Notes: generated from the sequence alone by a model not told the origin. Shown: positions 6,391-14,052, numbered from the stretch's first letter. The stretch is 32,002 nt of DNA from Neisseriaceae bacterium (GCA_017934045.1 JAGBKK010000018.1:1-32002); one strand, 5' to 3'. Numbers and translations: made by a program.

Positions 6391-9300
6391 TTATCTAAAC
6401 GGATTATCCGAAGAACACACTTCAACCCTGCCATTACTCAATGCCCGAAACATATCGGCATATTGTTCTGCATATGGCGAAAGGTAGATTTTTTTAACAT
6501 AATTATCTATGGGCAGATATTCCACATACATTCGTTTATTTTTAATTTTTATCTTCTTATCATTAAAAGGTAAAAATTGAAAAATACGACTTTCTTGCTC
6601 TTCTTGATAAGCCGAATGTTTTATCATATAACTTAATGGCATTAACATAAAACCAACATTTTCAATAAGTTGTTGTTTTTCTTTTTTATTACCTACCTGT
6701 TCAAATAATAATTGAATATTATTTTTTATTTCTATAAATTTTTGTTTCACATTGTTTTGAATATCTTGAATATCTTCTATATATTCTTGCCAATGTTCAG
6801 TCGTGCGTCCTTTTTCTAAATAAAAAGTTACTTCATCACGGCAACCAACTTGAATATAAGGTTCGCCATTTAAGTCGCCTTTTGGACTTAAATAAATACA
6901 ACGATATAAAGTTAATTTATCTTTATTATCTATTTTTTGTTCATCTTTTTTGTTTTGATTTGAATTATCTATATCCGTATGTTTTTGAATATCAAGATTA
7001 AAAAATTGATAATCTGATACTACACTCACCCCAGTGGCTTCTTTGTTTTGTTCTTTACCATATAAACGGAACTGATTTAATTTATTATGATTAAAAGTAA
7101 AACACCCAACAAAAGTAGCAAACTTCGATACTGGTTTTAGAGTAATATTGTTATCTTTTAATATATCTAATCCATTCAAGTAATCAAAAATAACTTTACC
7201 TTCACTTGGGTCATTTACTTGACTAATACTGCCCATTCGAAATGGATTTGGTTTAGAATTGCCATTTTCATCTTTTGCTAACAATTTTATAGCAACATCA
7301 GGATTTGTATAATAAGCAAAGGTACTTTCATAATATAACTGTGTGCTATGCAGTACACCCATTACATTAACCGAGAGTAACTCTCTGATTTCTAAATAGA
7401 ATAATAAAATTTTTAATAACAATGCTTTGTAATCGTTATCAATGGAATTTATTCTATCCATAACTTCTTTAATATGATTTTCATTAGTTGATTTTCTTAC
7501 TTCTAAAATACATTGTTGCACTTTTCCCCATTCTTTGTTTTGACAATAAATCAGTGATAAAAAAAGTTGTGCATAAAAATAACATTTATTTTCAATTTTA
7601 TTTTCATCTTGTGGAAGATGTTTATTATCTTTAATTTCAATTTTTAAAAAATAATCTTCTGATTTTTTATATTTTCGATTGCGATAAAATATAAAGGCAA
7701 TAGATAATAAAGATTTATTATCAAATTTTTTTAAATTTAAATTATCAATACTTTTTGGCAGTTGTTTAATATTTTTGCAACTCACTAAATTTAACTCTGT
7801 TAAATTTGTTAATTTACCAATATTTTTAGGCAGCGTAGTCAAATTCTTGCACTTACTTAAATCTAATTGAGTAAGTTTTTCCAAATTAACAATACAATCA
7901 GGTAATTTTTTAATTTTTCTACAATTCCATAATTTTAATTCTTTTAAGTCTTTTAATTCATCAATTTTATCTAATATATTTTTAATATTATCACTATCAC
8001 ATAAACCTAAATATTTTAAATTATTTAATTTTAAAATATCTTCTGGTATTTCTTTAATTCTATTACAATTATTTAAATATAATCCCTTTAAATTTTTAAG
8101 TTCTTTGATATTATCAGGAAGTTTGTTAATATTTGTACATCTAATTAAATTCAGTCCTGTTAATGCTTTTAAATTACAAATACTTTCGGGCAGCGTTTCA
8201 AGTTTTTCACAAGCACGCAAACTTAATATTTTTAAATTTTCTTTTAACTCTCCAATATTTTTAGGCAAAAAGCGAATATTGATACAACGGTTTAATGATA
8301 ATACTTTAAGATTTTCTAATTCTCCAATACTATCAGGAAGAGTTTGAAGATTTTTACAATCATCTAACAATAACCATTCAAGTTGCGTTAGTTTTCCAAT
8401 ACTTTCAGGTAGCGTGGTGAGATTTTCACAACCCCTTAAATCCAACTCTGTAAGTTGTGTGAGTCTGCCAATACTTTCAGGTAGTGTGGTGAGATTTTCG
8501 CACCGCCTAAAATTTAACCTTGTCAGTTGCGTTAATTTGCCAATACTTTCAGGTAGTGTAGTAAGATTTTTACAATTATACAAAGCCAAAACGGTGAGTT
8601 GCTTTAAATTGCCAATACTTTCAGGTAGCGTGGTGAAATTTTTACAAACAAACAAACCTAATTTTGTTAGTTGCGTTAATTTGCCGATACTTTCAGGTAG
8701 CGTAGTGAGATTTTCGCAATCAATTAAACCTAATTTTTCCAGTTGTTTAAAACTATCAATGTATTGAAAAAATAATGTCGTATTTTTATTGCCACTTAAA
8801 GATAATGCCACAAGTTGTGTTAATTTACTGAAAGTTTCAAATACTATGGTAAGATTTTCACAACCCACTAAATCTAATTCTGTAAGTTGCGTTAAATTAC
8901 CAATACTTTCAGGTAGCGTGGTGAGATTCTCACAACCCATTAAATTTAATGCTAAAAGTTGCGTTAAATTACCAACACTTTCAGGTAGCGTGGTGAGATT
9001 TTTGCACCGCCTAAAATTTAACCTTGTAAGTTGTGTTAATTTGCCAATACTTTCAGGCAGAGTGGTGAGATTTCTGCAACCTATTAAACCTAATTCTGTG
9101 AGTTGCGTTAAATTACCAATACTTTCAGGCAGAGTGGTGAGATTTCTGCAACCTATTAAACCTAATTCTGTGAGTTGCGTTAAATTACCAATACTTTCAG
9201 GTAGCGTGGTAAGATTTTCGCACCGCCTAAAATTTAACCTTGTAAGTTGTGTTAATTTGCCAATACTTTCAGGCAGAGTGGTGAGATTTTCGCAACCCAC

Positions 9301-10515
9301 TAAATCTAAATTTGTGAGTTTCGTCAATTTACCAATACTTTCAGGTAACGTGGTGAGATTTCTGCAATTCCATAAATCTAATTCTGTGAGTTGCGTTAAT
9401 TTGCCCATACTTTCAGGCAGTGTGATGAGATTTTCGCACCACCTAAAACTTAACCTTGTAAGCTGCGTTAAATTACCAATACTTTCAGGTAACATGGTGA
9501 TATTTTCACAACCCGTTAAATTTAATCTTGAAAGTTGCGTTAAATTACCGATACTTTCAGGAAGCGTGGTGAGATTTTCGCAACCCATTAAATTTAATCT
9601 TGAAAGTTGCGTTAAATTACCGATACTTTCAGGAAGCGTGGTGAGATTTTCGCAACCCATTAAATTTAATCTTGAAAGTTGCGTTAAATTGCCAATACTT
9701 CCAGGAAGAGTGGTGAGATTTTTGCAATCACTTAAATCTAATTCTGTCAGTTGCGTCAATTTACCAATATTTTCAGGCAGCGTGGTAAGATTTTTGCAAT
9801 CACTTAAATCTAATGCTGTGAGTTGCGTGAGTTTGCCAATACTTTCAGGCAGCGTAGTCAGACTTTCGCAAGCAATTAAACCTAATTTTTTCAGTTGCTT
9901 GAAATTATCAATGTGTTGAAAAAACAATGTCGTACTTTTATTGTTACTTAAATACAATGCTACAAGTTGTGTTAATTGACTAAAAGTTTCAGGTGCTATG
10001 GTGAGATTTTCGCGACCACTTAAATTCAACACTGCAAGTTGCGTCAATTTGCCAACACTTTCAGGCAGCGTGGTAAGATTTTCGCACCGCCTAAAATTTA
10101 ACCTTGTAAGTTGTGTTAATTTGCCAATACTTTCAGGCAGAGTGGTGAGATTTCTGCAACCTATTAAACCTAATTCTGTAAGTTGCGTTAAATTACCAAT
10201 ACTTTCAGGCAGTGTGGTGAGATTCTCACAACCCATTAAATTTAATGCTAAAAGTTGCGTTAAATTACCAACACTTTCAGGTAGCGTGGTGAGATTTTCA
10301 CACCAACTAAAACTTAACTTTGTTAGTTGTGATAATTTGCCAATACTTTCAGGGAGTGTAGTTAAATCATCACGCCACCTTAAAGCCAACCTTGTCAAAC
10401 CCAATAAATACTGTTTTACTTCTTCCAAATCTTTTATTTCTGCTAATTTTTCATCAGACGGAGCAATCAATGCTTTTAATTCTAATGCTTCATTATCAGT
10501 AAGTTGTGTGTTCAT
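6391..10515 (-). CDS. Giant leucine-rich-repeat protein with TPR-like and DUF2971-like C-terminus
   Basis: Protein of 1374 residues, no signal peptide or membrane segment seen. Residues 1-39 are a short charged leader. Residues 40-925 form 37 leucine-rich repeats of 24 residues, consensus LTQLTELDLSGCENLTTLPE then SIGK; repeats 1-29 are nearly identical and 30-37 diverged. Residues 926-1035 are helical and TPR-like (LSLIYCQNKEWGKV). Residues about 1055-1374 resemble DUF2971: YYTNPDVAIKLL (1068-1079), VNDPSEG (1100-1106), CFTFNHNKLNQFRLYG (1138-1153), and KHSAYQEEQESRIF (1299-1312). ATG 10515 follows AAGGAG; the frame stays open to 10674 but without a better start. No NTPase domain is present. 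By analogy the LRRs bind a ligand and the C-terminus acts on something. The AT-rich 3' part suggests transfer. Domain calls are from memory of family patterns. Confidence 0.85.
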   Translation of the reverse strand: MNTQLTDNEALELKALIAPSDEKLAEIKDLEEVKQYLLGLTRLALRWRDDLTTLPESIGKLSQLTKLSFSWCENLTTLPESVGNLTQLLALNLMGCENLTTLPESIGNLTQLTELGLIGCRNLTTLPESIGKLTQLTRLNFRRCENLTTLPESVGKLTQLAVLNLSGRENLTIAPETFSQLTQLVALYLSNNKSTTLFFQHIDNFKQLKKLGLIACESLTTLPESIGKLTQLTALDLSDCKNLTTLPENIGKLTQLTELDLSDCKNLTTLPGSIGNLTQLSRLNLMGCENLTTLPESIGNLTQLSRLNLMGCENLTTLPESIGNLTQLSRLNLTGCENITMLPESIGNLTQLTRLSFRWCENLITLPESMGKLTQLTELDLWNCRNLTTLPESIGKLTKLTNLDLVGCENLTTLPESIGKLTQLTRLNFRRCENLTTLPESIGNLTQLTELGLIGCRNLTTLPESIGNLTQLTELGLIGCRNLTTLPESIGKLTQLTRLNFRRCKNLTTLPESVGNLTQLLALNLMGCENLTTLPESIGNLTQLTELDLVGCENLTIVFETFSKLTQLVALSLSGNKNTTLFFQYIDSFKQLEKLGLIDCENLTTLPESIGKLTQLTKLGLFVCKNFTTLPESIGNLKQLTVLALYNCKNLTTLPESIGKLTQLTRLNFRRCENLTTLPESIGRLTQLTELDLRGCENLTTLPESIGKLTQLEWLLLDDCKNLQTLPDSIGELENLKVLSLNRCINIRFLPKNIGELKENLKILSLRACEKLETLPESICNLKALTGLNLIRCTNINKLPDNIKELKNLKGLYLNNCNRIKEIPEDILKLNNLKYLGLCDSDNIKNILDKIDELKDLKELKLWNCRKIKKLPDCIVNLEKLTQLDLSKCKNLTTLPKNIGKLTNLTELNLVSCKNIKQLPKSIDNLNLKKFDNKSLLSIAFIFYRNRKYKKSEDYFLKIEIKDNKHLPQDENKIENKCYFYAQLFLSLIYCQNKEWGKVQQCILEVRKSTNENHIKEVMDRINSIDNDYKALLLKILLFYLEIRELLSVNVMGVLHSTQLYYESTFAYYTNPDVAIKLLAKDENGNSKPNPFRMGSISQVNDPSEGKVIFDYLNGLDILKDNNITLKPVSKFATFVGCFTFNHNKLNQFRLYGKEQNKEATGVSVVSDYQFFNLDIQKHTDIDNSNQNKKDEQKIDNKDKLTLYRCIYLSPKGDLNGEPYIQVGCRDEVTFYLEKGRTTEHWQEYIEDIQDIQNNVKQKFIEIKNNIQLLFEQVGNKKEKQQLIENVGFMLMPLSYMIKHSAYQEEQESRIFQFLPFNDKKIKIKNKRMYVEYLPIDNYVKKIYLSPYAEQYADMFRALSNGRVEVCSSDNPFR
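8340..10452 (-). repeat. 72-bp coding tandem array (near-identical LRR units)
   Basis: About 29 head-to-tail units of 72 bp, each encoding one 24-residue LRR. Two adjacent pairs appear identical by eye over a full unit: the pair around 9050-9193 and the pair around 9540-9683. A three-repeat block (ETFS, FFQ.ID, FKQL) occurs twice, 16 units apart. This pattern points to recent unequal recombination or slippage. Confidence 0.85.
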
Positions 10516-10572
10516 TGTTTGCTCCTTGAAAAAAAGGTTAAAGATTGCTAATTTTATCATATTACAGTGCAA

Positions 10573-10589
10573 TTTCAGACTGCCTGAAA
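10573..10589. repeat. DUS-type inverted repeat, AGAC variant
   Basis: TTTCAGACTGCCTGAAA, one mismatch, about 60 bases upstream of the LRR gene start. Confidence 0.75.
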
Positions 10590-10629
10590 TGCTTTTCGCA
10601 TTGCCGTTTTTTGGATAGGTGCATTTTTT

Positions 10630-10680
10630 ATAGCAAGGAGATTGCGTACGCATTGCCTTTGGCAATGCTTGCAATGACAG
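10630..10680. repeat. 'cattgcgag' family repeat, reverse orientation
   Basis: ATAGCAAGGAGATTGC then GCATTGCC-TTT-GGCAATGC and TTGCAATGACAG, between mazF and the LRR gene. A weaker relative lies at 15642-15690. Confidence 0.6.
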
Positions 10681-10685
10681 TATTT

Positions 10686-10702
10686 TTTCAGGCTGCCTGA
10701 AA
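10686..10702 (-). terminator. DUS-type inverted repeat, probable terminator of mazEF
   Basis: TTTCAGGCTGCCTGAAA flanked by T and A runs, 12 bases beyond the mazF stop on the minus strand. Confidence 0.7.
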
Positions 10703-10714
10703 AATCACAACACA

Positions 10715-11047
10715 TTATTCAAATTCAAACAGCGTTTGTACTTTGGCTAAAACTTCATCAAGCAAATTTTCAGGGAGCGTGTCGATTTTTTTACCGTATT
10801 GTTGTTTTAAGTCCAACACGCGTGGCTGGTCGCATCGGATAATGCCTGTGGTTTTAATGCCTGTTATTTCAACAGAAAAACCGATACGGCGAGCAAAGTC
10901 GCCGCCATTTGTAATGGGCAGAACAATCGGCAAACCGCTTGCCTGATTGAATTTATCAGGCGAAATAATCAAAACAGGTCGGCTACCTGCTTGTTCGTGT
11001 CCAACTGTGGGGTCAAGCGACACCAACCAAATTTCGCCCCTTTTCAT
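10715..11047 (-). CDS. MazF/ChpB-like type II toxin, mRNA endoribonuclease
   Basis: Toxin of 110 residues with the PemK/MazF fold: KRGEIWLVSLDPTVGHEQ at the start, SRPVLIISPDKFNQ, LPIVLPITNGGDFARRIGFSV, then IIRCDQPRVLDL. The GGDFARRIGFSV segment is close to E. coli ChpB as remembered, closer than to MazF itself. The family cuts mRNA at short sequence motifs and stops growth when its antitoxin is lost. The start overlaps the antitoxin stop (ATGA), typical of coupled synthesis. Length is normal, so it looks intact. Cut-site specificity cannot be read from sequence. Confidence 0.92.
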   Translation of the reverse strand: MKRGEIWLVSLDPTVGHEQAGSRPVLIISPDKFNQASGLPIVLPITNGGDFARRIGFSVEITGIKTTGIIRCDQPRVLDLKQQYGKKIDTLPENLLDEVLAKVQTLFEFE

Positions 11048-11298
11048 AGCAACTCACCCCCTGTGGCAGGTGCGTCTAACCATTGCCGTTCTTCATCATT
11101 TGTGTTGCCTGAATAATCCGACTGGGCAAGCAGTTCGTCTATTGTATATTTAGGGCGACTTACTGGCTCCACAATTAACTTGCCATTTTTCAACGATATA
11201 TCCACATTCGACTTGGCAGAAAGATTAAGTTGTTTCAAAAACGCTTGCGGTAAAGATAACATAATCGAACCGCCAACCTGTCTTAACACGGCTTGCAT
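11044..11298 (-). CDS. MazE/ChpS-like antitoxin
   Basis: Antitoxin of 84 residues. Residues 1-45 fit the swapped-hairpin AbrB/MazE DNA-binding fold (LRQVGGSIMLSLPQAFLKQLNLS). The C-terminal part with YTIDELLAQSDYSG matches the toxin-binding tail of ChpS-like proteins. It neutralises the toxin encoded directly downstream and, with it, is expected to repress its own promoter. ATG 11298 is preceded by AAGGA. A 10-bp inverted repeat over the probable promoter at 11317-11342 is a good operator candidate. Confidence 0.88.
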   Translation of the reverse strand: MQAVLRQVGGSIMLSLPQAFLKQLNLSAKSNVDISLKNGKLIVEPVSRPKYTIDELLAQSDYSGNTNDEERQWLDAPATGGELL

Positions 11299-11316
11299 AA
11301 TGAATTTTCCTTTATT

Positions 11317-11359
11317 AAAAATTATATTTTAGTATAATTTTTTAGTAAGAAAAAAGCAA
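11317..11359 (-). promoter_or_regulatory. mazEF promoter and operator candidate
   Basis: Minus strand reads TTGCTT (11354-11359), 18 bases, TATACT (11330-11335). The -10 lies inside the perfect inverted repeat AAAAATTATA-N6-TATAATTTTT (11317-11342), a natural site for autorepression by MazE/MazEF. Confidence 0.5.
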
Positions 11360-11378
11360 TCATAGTTTTTATTTCGCT

Positions 11379-11395
11379 TTTCAGGCAACCTGAAA
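11379..11395. repeat. DUS-type inverted repeat, CAACC variant
   Basis: TTTCAGGCAACCTGAAA, upstream of the mazEF promoter. Confidence 0.75.
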
Positions 11396-11410
11396 TAAAT
11401 ATTTCAACCT

Positions 11411-11455
11411 GCCGTAGGGTGGGTTTCCAACCCACCGTAACGCCGATAGGCGTTG
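11411..11455. repeat. GTAGGGTGGGT hairpin repeat
   Basis: CGTAGGGTGGGTTTCC, AACCCACCG, then AACGCCGATAGGCGTT with its own GCC/GGC stem. The same two-part order is seen at 6081-6147. Confidence 0.7.
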
Positions 11456-11468
11456 TGAGTAACAACCA

Positions 11469-11485
11469 TTTCAGGCAGCCTGAAA
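11469..11485. repeat. DUS-type inverted repeat
   Basis: TTTCAGGCAGCCTGAAA, abutting copy B of the 75-bp repeat exactly as the copy at 5417 abuts copy A. Confidence 0.9.
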
Positions 11486-11486
11486 A

Positions 11487-11561
11487 GTCAATCCATATCA
11501 TCAACCGATAAATCTTATGCGAATAATGGTCTATTTCGCATAAGATTTATTTTTTATAATT
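11487..11561. repeat. 75-bp dispersed repeat with terminator-like hairpin, copy B
   Basis: Same sequence as 5436-5510 except two substitutions, both in the hairpin loop. The conserved stem AAATCTTATGCGAA/TTCGCATAAGATTT is followed by ATTTTTT. Confidence 0.85.
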
Positions 11562-11574
11562 CAGGCTACCTGAG
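11560..11574. repeat. DUS-like repeat, CTACC variant
   Basis: TTCAGGCTACCTGAG, overlapping the end of the 75-bp repeat and 24 bases before the aldo/keto reductase start. AGGCTACCTGA matches the Eikenella-type dialect. Confidence 0.65.
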
Positions 11575-11598
11575 AATATTGTTAAAAGGAAAAAAACA

Positions 11599-12600
11599 AT
11601 GCAATACACAACACTGGGTCATTCTAATATTCAAGTCTCCAAAATTGCTTTGGGGTGTATGGGTTTTGGTAAACCTGCGGCGAATTTTCTCACTTGGACG
11701 GTGGAAGATTTTTCGCATTGCCAAAAAGTCATTCAACACGCCTTTGATTTGGGCATCAATTATTTTGATACCGCCAATGTTTATACCAATGGCGATTCGG
11801 AAAAATATTTAGGTCAGGCAATTAAAAATTTAGGGCTTCCACGCGATCAAGTGGTGATTGAAACCAAAGTCTTTTTTAACGAAGGCAAATTATCCAAACA
11901 GGCGATTGAACGCGAAATTGACGGCTCGCTTCAAAGATTAAATATGGATTATGTGGATATTTATATGATTCATCGTTTTGATTATCATCACCCGATGGAA
12001 GAGACAATGGAAGCCCTGCATTCATTAGTTAAAAAAGGCAAAGTGCGTGCATTAGGGGCGAGTGCAATGTATGGTTATCAATTCCATAATTTACAGAATA
12101 TTGCAGAGAAAAATCATTGGACAAAATTCACCGTTATGCAAAATCATTACAGCCTAATTTATCGAGAAGATGAACGCGATTTAATTCCTGTTTGTCGGCA
12201 ATTTGATACTGCAATCGCTCCTTATTCTCCACTGGCAGGCGGTCATTTGGCACATATTGAATGGAATGGATATTCATTGCGTTCTCAAAAAGATACGGTT
12301 TTGCCTGTAAAATACGATGCTTATAAAGAACCTGATTTATTGATTATTAAAAGAATTGCCGAAATTGCTGAAAAACGCCATATTTCAATGGCACAAGTGG
12401 CATTGGCGTGGCTTTATGCCAAAGGCGTTCAGTCACCTGTATTGGGTTCAATTACCACTGAACATTTAGATGACGCAATAAAATCATTAAATGTTGTTTT
12501 GTCTGATGATGAAATCACTTATTTAGAAGAATTGTATATACCGCATAAAGTGGTCGGTGCGATATTGTCAGGGCAACCTGAAAGAATTGAACGCAAGTGA
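11599..12600 (+). CDS. Aldo/keto reductase
   Basis: NADPH-dependent carbonyl reductase of 333 residues with an (alpha/beta)8 barrel. The catalytic tetrad is visible: D57 (FDTAN), Y62 (VYTNG), K90 (ETKVF) and H125 (MIHRFD). The family's LQRLNMDYVDIYMIH and the C-terminal WLYAKGVQSPVLGSITTEHL are also clear. ATG 11599 follows AAAAGGA. It leads a same-strand redox cluster and its stop touches the next gene. Substrate is unknown; removal of reactive aldehydes fits the neighbours and is inference. Confidence 0.9.
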   Translation: MQYTTLGHSNIQVSKIALGCMGFGKPAANFLTWTVEDFSHCQKVIQHAFDLGINYFDTANVYTNGDSEKYLGQAIKNLGLPRDQVVIETKVFFNEGKLSKQAIEREIDGSLQRLNMDYVDIYMIHRFDYHHPMEETMEALHSLVKKGKVRALGASAMYGYQFHNLQNIAEKNHWTKFTVMQNHYSLIYREDERDLIPVCRQFDTAIAPYSPLAGGHLAHIEWNGYSLRSQKDTVLPVKYDAYKEPDLLIIKRIAEIAEKRHISMAQVALAWLYAKGVQSPVLGSITTEHLDDAIKSLNVVLSDDEITYLEELYIPHKVVGAILSGQPERIERK

Positions 12601-12609
12601 GTGGTAAAA

Positions 12610-13284
12610 ATGAACAGACGCAACTTTTTTCAGGCAGCCTTATTTACAGGAATAAGTTTATTAACCATTAACGCTTATGCACAGGATAAAAAAATGAAAG
12701 TTTTAATACTTGGTGCAACGGGTTCTTTGGGTAAATTTGTCATTGACGCATTACTTGCCAAAAACCCTAATATCGAATTGATTTTATATGCACGCAACAG
12801 CGGTCGCTTAAAAAACTATGCGACAAATAAACGCATTCAAATTATTGACGGCGATGTGTTGGATACGTATAAACTCGCCAATTCCTTAAAAGGTGTGAAA
12901 GCGGTTTATGCGGGATTAGCAGGTGATTTGTCCAATATGGCTAAAAGTTTAATTCAGGCAATGAACACGGCACAAGTAAAACGCTTGGTATGGATTTCGT
13001 CTTACGGTATTTACAATGAAATCGGCAATGGCACAATGCCACCAGCGGAATATGTTCATTCTGCCAAAATCATTGAACAGTCAAATTTGGATTACACCAT
13101 TATTCGTCCGCAGTGGTTTTCTAATCGTGATGAAATTGATTACGAAATTACACACCGCAACGAAAAATTCAAAAATCCAAACGCTCAAATTTCTCGCAAA
13201 AGCATTGCCGATTTGGTGGCAAAATGTATTGTGGAAAATTTTGGCGTTAAAGACAGTTTGGGGATTAACAAACCTGCGAAATAA
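12610..13284 (+). CDS. NAD(P)-binding Rossmann-fold protein with twin-arginine signal
   Basis: Atypical short-chain dehydrogenase of the NmrA/NAD(P)H-binding group, 224 residues. Residues 1-25 (MNRRNFFQAALFTGISLLTINAYAQ) have a twin arginine, a hydrophobic core and an AYA cleavage site, so export by the Tat system is predicted, which suits a cofactor-carrying protein. The nucleotide loop VLILGATGSLGKFV follows directly, then VKRLVWISSYGIY and IIRPQWF. The frame also opens at GTG 12601; an internal ATG at 12694 would give a cytosolic form starting MKVLILGATG, the usual family start. Bases 12627-12641, inside the signal, read TTTTTCAGGCAGCCT, most of a DUS. It lies 9 bases after the aldo/keto reductase stop. 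Confidence 0.82.
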   Translation: MNRRNFFQAALFTGISLLTINAYAQDKKMKVLILGATGSLGKFVIDALLAKNPNIELILYARNSGRLKNYATNKRIQIIDGDVLDTYKLANSLKGVKAVYAGLAGDLSNMAKSLIQAMNTAQVKRLVWISSYGIYNEIGNGTMPPAEYVHSAKIIEQSNLDYTIIRPQWFSNRDEIDYEITHRNEKFKNPNAQISRKSIADLVAKCIVENFGVKDSLGINKPAK

Positions 13285-13310
13285 TGAATCATTGATAAAG
13301 GACTGAAAAA

Positions 13311-13907
13311 ATGAACCAAGTTTTATTATTAAATGGCGGTAAAGCCTTTTGTGGGTCTGGCGGAAAATTGAGTGCATTATTGCAATCGGTTGCCAAAGAA
13401 GAATTGTTGCAATTAGGCAAAAGCGTTGTGGAAACGCATATTGATAATGGCTACGACTTAAATGAAGAAGTTGAAAAAATAATGTCCAGTGATGCCTTAA
13501 TTTGGCAAATGCCTGCGTGGTGGATGGGTTGTCCTTGGATTGTCAAAAAATACATTGACGAAGTGTTTATGGCAAGCAACGGTCAATTTTTAACAGGAGA
13601 CGGCAGACACCGCACCGACCCTGAACACGGCTACGGCACAGGCGGCTTGCTGAAAGACAAAAAATATATGTTTTCCGTAACTTGGAACACACCGCTAACC
13701 GCTTTCACCGATAAAAACGAGTTTTTCGGCGGTGTCGGCGTTGATGGCGTATATCTGCCTTTGCATAAGGCAATGCAGTTTATCGGTATGCAAGCCCTGC
13801 CCACATTTATGTGCAACGATGTAATTAAAAATCCGCAAATAGAACAATATGTTAGCGATTACCGCCAACATATTCGCCAAGTTTTTAATATCACTGCGTG
13901 CGTTTAA
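13311..13907 (+). CDS. mdaB: NADPH:quinone reductase MdaB
   Basis: Flavodoxin-fold quinone reductase of 198 residues, FAD-dependent, performing two-electron reduction of quinones to avoid radical formation. It follows E. coli MdaB closely as remembered: LIWQMPAWWMGCPWIVKKYIDEVF, the DGRHRTDPEHGYGTGGLL region, FSVTWNTPLTAFT, and GVGVDGVYLPLHKAMQFIGM. AAAGGA precedes ATG 13311. It is the third gene of the plus-strand redox cluster, with only 26 bases to the gene before. A DUS repeat follows the stop and may end the transcript. Confidence 0.93.
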   Translation: MNQVLLLNGGKAFCGSGGKLSALLQSVAKEELLQLGKSVVETHIDNGYDLNEEVEKIMSSDALIWQMPAWWMGCPWIVKKYIDEVFMASNGQFLTGDGRHRTDPEHGYGTGGLLKDKKYMFSVTWNTPLTAFTDKNEFFGGVGVDGVYLPLHKAMQFIGMQALPTFMCNDVIKNPQIEQYVSDYRQHIRQVFNITACV

Positions 13908-13912
13908 CTGCG

Positions 13913-13929
13913 TTTCAGGCTGCCTGAAA
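13913..13929 (+). terminator. DUS-type inverted repeat, probable terminator of mdaB
   Basis: TTTCAGGCTGCCTGAAA, 5 bases after the mdaB stop. Confidence 0.65.
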
Positions 13930-13938
13930 GAAACTGCT

Positions 13939-13980
13939 GTCATTGCGAGACTTGCCGTCAGGCAAGGCGTGGCAATCTTT
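13939..13980. repeat. 'cattgcgag...gcaatcttt' dispersed repeat
   Basis: GTCATTGCGAG, inner CTTGCCGTCAGGCAAG palindrome, GTGGCAATCTTT. Confidence 0.65.
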
Positions 13981-14021
13981 CTGCTATGAAAAACACACCC
14001 AAAGACGATAACGACAAAGCA

Positions 14022-14052
14022 AGCGTAAGGTGGGCAACAAGTTACCCACGCT
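14022..14052. repeat. GTGGGCAAC hairpin repeat
   Basis: AGCGTAAGGTGGGCAAC and GTTACCCACGCTG; imperfect stem of the GTAGGGTGGGC family. Confidence 0.65.

Larger units (their letters stand above)
11299..11598. other. Intergenic region between mazE and aldo/keto reductase
   Basis: Holds the mazEF promoter, three DUS repeats, a GGGTGGGT hairpin repeat and the second copy of the 75-bp hairpin repeat. An open frame at 11322-11504 on the minus strand is composed of these repeats and is not credible. Confidence 0.75.

Noticed and set aside
6050-6487. Several short open frames in both strands
   Set aside because: All built from dispersed repeats; no start signals, no protein-like composition.
8340-10452. 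CRISPR-like regular spacing of repeated DNA
   Set aside because: Period is a constant 72 bp with no unique spacers, in frame with a protein, so it is a coding tandem repeat.
8105-10618. Long plus-strand open frames (for example 8789-9919) with repeated SGSVVRFSQP-like protein
   Set aside because: They are the antisense reading of the 72-bp LRR array; a stop-free repeat unit leaves the opposite strand open as well. No ribosome binding site and unnatural composition.
11322-11504. Minus-strand open frame of 60 codons
   Set aside because: Made of DUS, GGGTGGGT and 75-bp repeat sequence and overlaps the mazEF promoter.
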